Position numbers and translations under genes: made by a program. From assembly GCF_025583945.1 (NCBI RefSeq), contig NZ_JAOEGU010000001.1:62001-126000 (forward strand): a stretch of 64,000 nucleotides of DNA, in the 5' to 3' direction. Within the stretch, counting starts at the first letter, position 1; every line of letters starts with the position of its first letter. The notes beneath the pieces were generated by a model. That model was not told the origin of the DNA, did no database searches, and was given only the letters and a program-made list of their open reading frames with translations. The DNA is from Methylobacter psychrophilus (lineage in GTDB: Bacteria; Pseudomonadota; Gammaproteobacteria; Methylococcales; Methylomonadaceae). Of the stretch, positions 55,337 through 61,523 are shown in pieces.

Positions 55337-56209
55337 TTAATGCAGGCAACATTTTTTATACTTTTTACCACTGCCGCACGGACACGGATCATTTCTACCG
55401 ACTTTTGACTGGTTGGCATATTCAAATCCTGGCGCAAGATCTTGCTTTAAATTAGCATCCGGGTGAAAACAAGCCCACCATTCCATTTCAGTGATGACAT
55501 CGTTTATTAACCGGCATTGACGATTTTCTTTTAATCTAGCCAAGGCTTTGTCTTTGTCAATTTCAAGGTACCTATCAAGATACTCTTTGTTAATAATATC
55601 CTCGTCTACAAGCTCTTGGTCAAAGCAAGCAACAAGTTGATCATAGAGCTCTTCGGGATGTATGTCGCAGCAATTACACACCACACTAGCGACAAAAAAA
55701 GCATCTTCTTTCTGCTCAAGACAATGATCAAGTAGCGTTTCAATATAACTGACCAAGTCCCCTCGTGAAATCTGATCATTATTATAGAGAATCACCAAAG
55801 AACCTAATGCAGCACTACGAACATATTCATTAACGTCTTGATCTTCGATTAGTTGCATTATTAAGCCAAGATCACTATTGCAAACTGAAGCCAAAATACT
55901 ATTCAAGTCCTCTGTAACCATATCTCCTGTTGGATATAATGCCTCATCTTCATGTCCAAGCTGACCAAAATATTGCACAATGATTGGGTAAGCCCTCTTT
56001 TCCCTAAATTGCGCAAGAAGATAGAGTGCATACATAAAAGCAGGCGTATCTTCAACAAATTGAGGGTTACCAGCAATTTCATCAATAATACTTAAAAGCG
56101 AAGGAGTGATCGCACTCTGTTGCAAAATAGCATCTTCCAACGCTTCCCGTGGAAAAATGGAATCATTATCTGTGTTTAATTTTGCAATTATTTGTTCTAT
56201 GGTCAACAT
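55337..56209 (-). CDS. DUF1186-like protein with a C-terminal SEC-C zinc motif
   Basis: This 290-residue, mostly helical HEAT-like protein has the N-terminal part typical of DUF1186 (TIEQIIAKLNTDNDSIFPRE). It ends with the SEC-C motif RNDPCPCGSGKKYKKCCLH, which chelates zinc. SEC-C tails occur on SecA and many uncharacterised proteins. The function is unknown. It is one of a run of reverse-strand genes. Confidence 0.82.
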   Translation of the reverse strand: MLTIEQIIAKLNTDNDSIFPREALEDAILQQSAITPSLLSIIDEIAGNPQFVEDTPAFMYALYLLAQFREKRAYPIIVQYFGQLGHEDEALYPTGDMVTEDLNSILASVCNSDLGLIMQLIEDQDVNEYVRSAALGSLVILYNNDQISRGDLVSYIETLLDHCLEQKEDAFFVASVVCNCCDIHPEELYDQLVACFDQELVDEDIINKEYLDRYLEIDKDKALARLKENRQCRLINDVITEMEWWACFHPDANLKQDLAPGFEYANQSKVGRNDPCPCGSGKKYKKCCLH

Positions 56210-56267
56210 ATGATGGGGTTTATTTAACGTGGTGATTAGCGATAAAGAAATTCAATGTTTGATCTGA

Positions 56268-56729
56268 TTATTTCTGTACATTTACATGGGCACTTGCCGT
56301 ATTTTTTTTTAACTGTAATTGGGTGCTTACCGCATTGCGCTCAAGTTGTTCTTTAGTAATCGCTGCATTACGATCTAATTTTTCTTGGGTACTTAACCTG
56401 TTTAGGTCGAGTTGAGTTTTGATTTTTGCAGGGTCTTGTTTGTACTGAGCTTTTATTGATGTGGCATTCTTTTCTGACTGCGCCTGAATTGCAGTCACGT
56501 TTTTATCCGACTGCGCTTTTATTACCGTAACGTTCTTATCTGATTGTGCTTTTATGCGGGTAGCATTCTGTTCGGCAAGTTCCAATAGCTTTTGATACTC
56601 AGAAGATTGCCCGGCGACCCCTTGAGTATCTTCGCAAGGCGATATTGCGCCTTTTTTGCCTGAACATGGTTTATTGGCAGCCATTGATGTTAACGGGAGT
56701 AACAGGAGCATTAACAAGATTTTGTTCAT
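56268..56729 (-). CDS. Exported helical protein made of 11-residue repeats
   Basis: This 153-residue protein begins MNKILLMLLLLPLTSMAA, a signal peptide. After a short Cys-containing segment (CSGKKGAISPCED) it consists of about eight 11-residue units of the form DKNVTVIKAQS / EKNATSIKAQY / LERNAVSTQLQ. This 11-residue periodicity is expected for a right-handed or stutter-type coiled coil. The function is unknown. Confidence 0.78.
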   Translation of the reverse strand: MNKILLMLLLLPLTSMAANKPCSGKKGAISPCEDTQGVAGQSSEYQKLLELAEQNATRIKAQSDKNVTVIKAQSDKNVTAIQAQSEKNATSIKAQYKQDPAKIKTQLDLNRLSTQEKLDRNAAITKEQLERNAVSTQLQLKKNTASAHVNVQK

Positions 56730-56733
56730 GGCA

Positions 56734-57240
56734 CTAAATTAAATAATCAGAGACAAAGTCTGCAAAATCATCTTGCTCGGCTTTTTTGATTGAGCTTTGT
56801 AGTTTTTTTGAAGAAATATCCTCTATATCGTCAAGACACTCTTCACGGTAGGACTCTCGGAAATACTTCGCCCACTCATTTTTGCTTTTACAGAGATCGT
56901 CAAAAGAGCCCATAAACTGGAGTCGTAATTCAATTTCTCTTAAAACCAAATTCAGACTATTCAGTAAATCATCACCCTCAACATTGGGTGTCGATTGTTC
57001 AATGAGGCTGGCAATTTCTGTTTTGACCGCTGCTATATCATCGCTGGCACCATCAAAAAGCGCATTGATGAAATCATTCTTTATCGCTTGTTGCATCTCT
57101 TTTTCAGTCTTATACCAAAAGAAACTGCCACCCGCACTCTGCTGGTGATCGTCTTCAATATAAAATCCAAATGGAAATTCAAGAGGGTTTTTGCCTTGAG
57201 CTTCGTCTAAAGAGTTTATTAACTCTGCTTCCGTGTTCAT
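56734..57240 (-). CDS. Unknown acidic cytosolic protein
   Basis: This 168-residue, acidic protein has no signal or membrane segment. Visible features are FPFGFYIEDDHQQSAGGSFF, WYKTEKEMQQAIKNDFINAL and a helical C-terminus. I do not recognise the family. It ends 4 bases before the secreted repeat-protein gene, so it is probably co-transcribed. It resembles small accessory proteins in size and composition only. Confidence 0.65.
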   Translation of the reverse strand: MNTEAELINSLDEAQGKNPLEFPFGFYIEDDHQQSAGGSFFWYKTEKEMQQAIKNDFINALFDGASDDIAAVKTEIASLIEQSTPNVEGDDLLNSLNLVLREIELRLQFMGSFDDLCKSKNEWAKYFRESYREECLDDIEDISSKKLQSSIKKAEQDDFADFVSDYLI

Positions 57241-57269
57241 TGGTTATTTACCTTTTAACATTGTTATAA

Positions 57270-57650
57270 TTAAGCAGACAAGACAGTTTTAATGCCACTG
57301 ATTGGAATATCGCCTTTATATAATTGTTTGGCAAAGTCGGGAATTAATTTTGTCATCCTGCGCTCATAATCACCTTCCCACACTTCCTTTAGTTTATCCC
57401 TCGCCAACTCATTGATATGTGCTTTACCGGATGCGTCAATTAAAACCATTGCCGTATCCTCTTTGTCCGTTATATCATTTTTATGCGTGGTGATTGCAAA
57501 GACGAAGTCATCTTTATCTTTAATCAGGGTTGCTAATAATTCGTCCAATAACTCTTCAAACTCATATTCATATAGATCCTGTTCCATTTTTCCGTCATTG
57601 AGCAAAGCATTTTTTAATACTATTTTTAGGTCTTTTGCTGTTGTTTTCAT
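57270..57650 (-). CDS. Unknown small acidic protein
   Basis: This 126-residue acidic protein has LYEYEFEELLDELLATLIKD followed by DDFVFAITTHKND and MVLIDASGKAHINELARDKL. This strand-helix layout is seen in some small immunity-like families, but I cannot assign one. It has no signal peptide. It is tightly packed with neighbouring unknown genes. Confidence 0.6.
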   Translation of the reverse strand: MKTTAKDLKIVLKNALLNDGKMEQDLYEYEFEELLDELLATLIKDKDDFVFAITTHKNDITDKEDTAMVLIDASGKAHINELARDKLKEVWEGDYERRMTKLIPDFAKQLYKGDIPISGIKTVLSA

Positions 57651-57674
57651 GGTCTTAAGATTGATTAATAGGTT

Positions 57675-58007
57675 TTATTCTGCCAACAGAGTAGCAATAG
57701 CTGACTTGGCATTGCACTGCGCAGTTACTTCTGCCAACTGTAATTCATTCAATTTATGTTTGATAGCTTCAGTGCCATTAAAGTCAAATGCTTGATAATC
57801 CTTTTTGGCAAAGGTAACGATTTGGCACTTCTTGAATGGCTGGTTTTCAAACGGCATTTTTGTAGGAGTCAGATTTAATGGTGCATTTCCTTCCAAACCG
57901 GGCGCATAAATCATAAATTCACCTTTCATCGCCAGCACTGCACGATACTGATTGGCACCGGTTAAATACAAGTACCCTACTTCAACCTCTTTTTCTTTTA
58001 ATTTCAT
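57675..58007 (-). CDS. Unknown small protein
   Basis: I favour the ATG at 58007 (110 residues, MKLKEKEVEVGYLYLTG) because AAGGA lies about 9 bases upstream. A longer TTG-started frame from 58067 is possible. Segments are QYRAVLAMKGEFMIYAPG and QIVTFAKKDYQAFDF. No signal or membrane segment. Family unknown. It follows the epimerase gene. Confidence 0.6.
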   Translation of the reverse strand: MKLKEKEVEVGYLYLTGANQYRAVLAMKGEFMIYAPGLEGNAPLNLTPTKMPFENQPFKKCQIVTFAKKDYQAFDFNGTEAIKHKLNELQLAEVTAQCNAKSAIATLLAE

Positions 58008-58083
58008 CTTACTAAATTCCTTGATTTGTTTCATTCCAACAAAACTTAATGCCTGTTTTTTTTGCAAGATAACACGGATTTAA

Positions 58084-58806
58084 TCATAATATATCCACAA
58101 AACCTGCTCTTGTCGCGCATATCGTAAACACCATGACCAGTTCTTCGTTCTTAACAAGTGTTAATGGTGTCGGCAAGCCGTCTTGGGCCGGTTGATTTCC
58201 GATAACAGGTTCTATACAGATATACTGCTGTTTTTTATCACTCCAGATAACAAACACAATAGAGAGATTTTCAGTTATCGGCGATAGGTTGCAATTAATT
58301 GATACGGTGTAATTGGCTGTTGTAAGTTTGACTTCTTCGGATAACGACGCTACTTTATATTTTTGGATACTGTCGTGTGGCAGTGACGCTATGTCTATCC
58401 GAGTAACCCCTATTTCAATAAAACTGTTTTGCGTGACCGAAAAGTAGGGGTGAAATCCTGGTCGAACCCAAGCCGTGTCTGATAATGCGCGGATGGTTGT
58501 GGTTACTTTAAGCGTCTTACTATTTAGTGCTTCGATTTCTTCCCAATCGGTAATAACTTCAACATTTCCCCAGTTATTTTCGGCGGGAGCTGAAAGGTTT
58601 TTTGTGTGTGGCAGCTTATTATCGCAAGCAGTTATTCTATATTCGCCGTGTTTAATACTAAATGGCGGAGATAGTGCCTCAAAATTAGGTATACAAAGGA
58701 ATGCTCCACCACGAGAACCACCGTTTTCTTTACTATGCAGTGGCTCGACAATATTAATATCATTCAATTGCCAATTTATTAGGGTGCCGGTATCGTTGAA
58801 TATCAT
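58084..58806 (-). CDS. Aldose 1-epimerase (mutarotase)-family protein
   Basis: This 240-residue beta-sandwich protein is of the galactose-mutarotase type. GGSRGGAFLCIPNFEALSPP is the N-terminal Arg/Phe region, WVRPGFHPYFS has the conserved His, and ICIEPVIGNQPAQDG has the Glu base. It is shorter than typical mutarotases (about 300 residues), and some loops are missing. It may act on hexose-6-phosphates or another sugar. It starts the reverse-strand run of unknown genes. Confidence 0.78.
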   Translation of the reverse strand: MIFNDTGTLINWQLNDINIVEPLHSKENGGSRGGAFLCIPNFEALSPPFSIKHGEYRITACDNKLPHTKNLSAPAENNWGNVEVITDWEEIEALNSKTLKVTTTIRALSDTAWVRPGFHPYFSVTQNSFIEIGVTRIDIASLPHDSIQKYKVASLSEEVKLTTANYTVSINCNLSPITENLSIVFVIWSDKKQQYICIEPVIGNQPAQDGLPTPLTLVKNEELVMVFTICATRAGFVDIL

Positions 58807-59082
58807 AATAGGAAATAAGTAGTTAAGGGCTCATTGGTTATCATGCTTGGCAAAATGATCCGACGGAAAGCCGTACCTTTTGATTCTTTATGTCGACTTA
58901 AATAGTCAGAGATCAACTAAGTGTGTTGAGTTGTTGTGTGAGTCCACGAATCCTGAATCAATATTGACCAGGAGGGCAGTGTGAAAAAATTAAACCGTCA
59001 AAATCAAGAAAGTGATTTTTCAGCAGGCATAAAAAAAGCGCAGTCTGTGATAAGTAAGCGCTTATTTTTATTACTTAATTTG
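58807..59082. other. Intergenic region between the epimerase gene and the tRNA-Arg fragment
   Basis: It contains a bidirectional hairpin acting as terminator on the reverse strand (59031-59063). An AGGAGGGCAGT followed by GTG at 58981 could start a short ORF, but it reads into the tRNA fragment and is probably spurious. Confidence 0.5.
59031..59063 (-). terminator. Terminator downstream of the tRNA-Arg 3' end
   Basis: On the reverse strand AAGCGC (59063-59058) pairs with GCGCTT (59041-59036) and runs into TTTTT (59035-59031). This lies right where a tRNA terminator is expected, 20 bases after the CCA end at 59083. It therefore belonged to the original tRNA gene before it was split. Confidence 0.7.
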
Positions 59083-59129
59083 TGGTGCGCCCTAGTGGAT
59101 TCGAACCACCGACCACAGCCTTCGGAGGG
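59083..59129 (-). other. 3' fragment of tRNA-Arg(CCG), probable attachment site of the mobile element
   Basis: Reading the reverse strand from 59129 gives CCCTCCGAAGGCTG, an anticodon loop CTCCGAA with anticodon CCG. The variable region, the T-arm GGTGGTTCGAATCCACT and acceptor AGGGCGC follow, ending with ACCA at 59083. The 5' half (acceptor, D-arm and anticodon 5' stem) is absent: right of 59130 the sequence is unrelated. The break is at the anticodon loop, a standard crossover position for tyrosine recombinases. An integrase gene follows 280 bases away. Confidence 0.85.
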
Positions 59130-59408
59130 TGAATAATAGCAAAATCCATAATAAATCCCAACAATCAATAGCAATAAAATCAACAACTTAATTATAATTT
59201 TTTGTTATTATCTATTGCCATTTAATACCCTTATTTATAGTTAATTGTGTCGTGAGTGTGACGTGGGTGTATACTGTAACCCTAGAAAAAAAGCGGCCTT
59301 GAGGATGTAATCAGCACCAACAAGGCCTTACCAATAACTTAAATTCAGGTTAAGCAATGGCTCAAAGCATCATATCAGAAAGCCAGTTGTTACCCTATAG
59401 GAACAATC
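59130..59408. other. Left end of the mobile element, integrase leader
   Basis: AT-rich sequence with GTGAGTGTGACGTGGGTGTA at about 59251-59270. This contains repeated GTG.GTG words that might be integrase arm sites. A hairpin GGCCTTG/CAAGGCC is at 59295-59327. No gene is present. Confidence 0.45.
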
Positions 59409-60518
59409 ATGGCCAATATTAGAAAACGTGAAACAGCAGACGGCAAACCTTACTACACGGCACAAATCCGGCTTAAAGGTTATCCGGCACAAACGGCGAC
59501 CTTCCAACGGATAACGGACGCCAAAAAATGGGTGACGGTTACCGAGGCGGCAATCAAGGAAGGTCGACACTTCAAAACAGTCGAAGCAAAGAAACATACC
59601 TTAGGCGATGCAATCGAGCGTTATTTAGCAGATATTGCCCCGAGCAAGTTTAAACCCCACGAACTAGAAAAAAGAGTACCCATACTTAACTGGTGGAAGT
59701 CTCAAATCGGTTATTGCAGTTTAGCCGATTTATCCGTTAAAGATTTTGCGGCTTGTCGAGATACCTTGGTTACGCATGGCAACAAGGGCAAGCCACTTGC
59801 CGCCGCAACTATCAAACGGCACTTTCTTTCAATCAACCATGTATTAAAAATCTGTCAATTAGAATGGCATTGGTTCGAAACAAACCCCCTAAAGGATGCC
59901 GTTATTGAATTGCCAAAACCACCACGCGGTATAGTTCGATTTTTGGATGATGACGAGCTGGCGCGTTTAACTATCGCCTGTAAGAATTCACTTAATAATC
60001 TACTTTATCCGGCTTTCATATTGGCAGTATCTACAGGGATGCGACAAGCCGAAACGATGAACCTGTATTGGAGCGAACCCGACGCGCCCCCAGTCCACAC
60101 AGCATGGGGCGTGGTCAATCTGGCTGACAATTGCGTCATATTGCATCAAACCAAGAATGGTACTCGTCGACGCATACCTTTATCAGGCAATGCTCTTTTA
60201 GAGGTACAGAAACTTGGCAAGGTACGGCGACTTGATACCAAATTAGTATTTCCAAGCCCAACACACCCACATAAACCGATTGAGTTAAAAAAAGCATGGA
60301 CAACTGCACTCGATAAAGCCGGTATTGTGAATTTTCGTTGGCATGACTTAAGGCACACAGCCGCTAGTTATCTGGCACAGGATGGTGCTACTTTGATTGA
60401 TATTGCCGCAGTATTGGGACATAAAACTTTGGATATGGTGCAGAGATACGCGCATTTATCAGACAGCCATATCAGTTCAGCGATTGAGCGAATGAATAAG
60501 CGTATTGGCGGCGCGTGA
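59409..60518 (+). CDS. int: Tyrosine-type site-specific integrase
   Basis: This 369-residue protein has all catalytic residues of the tyrosine recombinase family: Arg212 (STGMRQAE), His312 and Arg315 (WHDLRHTAAS), His338 (VLGHKTLD) and nucleophile Tyr347 (QRYAHLS). The N-terminus (MANIRKRETADGKPYYTAQI) is an arm-binding-type domain, followed by a SAM-like core-binding region. It should catalyse integration and, with the excisionase, excision at the tRNA-Arg site. TGA of its stop overlaps the ATG of the next gene. Confidence 0.93.
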   Translation: MANIRKRETADGKPYYTAQIRLKGYPAQTATFQRITDAKKWVTVTEAAIKEGRHFKTVEAKKHTLGDAIERYLADIAPSKFKPHELEKRVPILNWWKSQIGYCSLADLSVKDFAACRDTLVTHGNKGKPLAAATIKRHFLSINHVLKICQLEWHWFETNPLKDAVIELPKPPRGIVRFLDDDELARLTIACKNSLNNLLYPAFILAVSTGMRQAETMNLYWSEPDAPPVHTAWGVVNLADNCVILHQTKNGTRRRIPLSGNALLEVQKLGKVRRLDTKLVFPSPTHPHKPIELKKAWTTALDKAGIVNFRWHDLRHTAASYLAQDGATLIDIAAVLGHKTLDMVQRYAHLSDSHISSAIERMNKRIGGA

Positions 60519-61120
60519 TGGCCTACAGTACATTTTCAGAAAGGAAAATAAACGGTGAACCGATTGCTTGGGATTACTACAACACTTTGCAGGGGGGTAT
60601 GACTCCCATGCAAGGGGCAAAGCTGGCGCACAGGATTGACCCCGACAATACTTCTGCTGTTATCTCTGATAAGTCTAATTCCATTAAACTACTGGCGGGA
60701 TATTTGGCAAACAGGCAAGCGACCTATACGATGCCTGAACTGATTACTGCACTAAACAGCTATGATGTCGGGGATTCAGACTCTTGGCTAGTTTATCGGG
60801 AGTTTAAGGAGGGCGAGGATGACGTTAAAACTTTTAATATCCCACAAGGGATGATTGACGTGGTATCAAGACAACCTAAGGCTTCAGTGGGTAAAATATC
60901 GGTACGCCCCGCACAAATAGAGGCTATCCGTAAAACCGCCATTGGTCTTGCTTATAATCCATTGGCTATCCCTAATACCGGCAAAGCAAAAATAAAAAAC
61001 GAGTGCCTTAAGGACGTAAAATTATTCACTGCCAGTGGTTTTGACCACGCATGGAAGGATGCCAGCAAACAAAATGTAATATGTATTCAAAACAAAGAAA
61101 GATACCTGCCCACCCGTTAA
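60518..61120 (+). CDS. Unknown protein of the mobile element
   Basis: The start is the ATG overlapping the integrase stop (TGATG at 60516-60520), giving 200 residues. Segments include FSERKINGEPIAWDYYNTLQ, GAKLAHRIDPDN and VGDSDSWLVYREFKEGEDDV. There is no signal peptide, membrane helix or known motif I can name. Co-translation with the integrase suggests a partner in element maintenance or regulation. Family not recognised. Confidence 0.7.
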   Translation: MAYSTFSERKINGEPIAWDYYNTLQGGMTPMQGAKLAHRIDPDNTSAVISDKSNSIKLLAGYLANRQATYTMPELITALNSYDVGDSDSWLVYREFKEGEDDVKTFNIPQGMIDVVSRQPKASVGKISVRPAQIEAIRKTAIGLAYNPLAIPNTGKAKIKNECLKDVKLFTASGFDHAWKDASKQNVICIQNKERYLPTR

Positions 61121-61172
61121 TTCTCTATAAGTGGGCAGTAAAAATGCCCACTTGCCCTGCTTTACTGCCCAC
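61107..61172 (+). promoter_or_regulatory. Mutually exclusive hairpins between the unknown gene and xis
   Basis: TGCCCAC occurs at 61107-61113 and 61145-61151 and inside TTTACTGCCCAC at 61161-61172, while GTGGGCAGTAAA is at 61131-61142. The middle segment can pair with any of the three: AAGTGGGCA/TGCCCACTT (61129-61153) or GTGGGCAGTAAA/TTTACTGCCCAC (12 bp). This gives a switch-like alternative fold about 90 bases before xis. Confidence 0.55.
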
Positions 61173-61256
61173 CCCTTGAATTGTTTTACTTTGCGTTAAG
61201 CCGCAAGCAATAACAGTTTGCCGCGATTCTTAACTTTATCGAATCAGGGGTATTAC

Positions 61257-61523
61257 ATGAAACAATCATTTGAAACAACCACGACCACCCAACCAAATCA
61301 AACCGGAAAAGAAGCATTTGCTTACGCTTATTTTACGGTCAACCAGTTCCAGAAAAAACACCGTGCACTCACCCTAGGCGGCCTTCGAGCATTAATTTTC
61401 AACGAGGAAACGAACGGCCTTGCGAAGTCGGGCGCAATTATCAGAATTGGCCGTAAAATTCTTATTGATGAAGGCAAGTTTTTTGCTTGGGTTGAATCCC
61501 AAAACAAGAAGGTGGCGGCGTGA
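61257..61523 (+). CDS. Excisionase/AlpA-like helix-turn-helix protein
   Basis: The ATG at 61257 (88 residues) has AGGGG upstream; an in-frame start at 61218 is weaker. The core YAYFTVNQFQKKHRALTLGG followed by LRALIFNEETNGL and AIIRIGRKILIDEGKFFAWV is the winged-HTH layout of excisionase or DNA-binding modules that bind att arms or promoters (FTVNQF...GRKILIDEGKF is typical of AlpA/Xis-like proteins). It overlaps the start of the primase gene by four bases (GTGA). Confidence 0.72.
   Translation: MKQSFETTTTTQPNQTGKEAFAYAYFTVNQFQKKHRALTLGGLRALIFNEETNGLAKSGAIIRIGRKILIDEGKFFAWVESQNKKVAA

Noticed and set aside
59083-59129. Complete tRNA gene
   Set aside because: Only the sequence from the anticodon loop to CCA is present; no D-arm or 5' acceptor strand is found to the right.
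58981-59139. Short forward ORF after AGGAGGGCAGT
   Set aside because: It reads through the tRNA-Arg fragment and yields the DSNHRPQP-type peptide typical of translated tRNA sequence; probably an accident.
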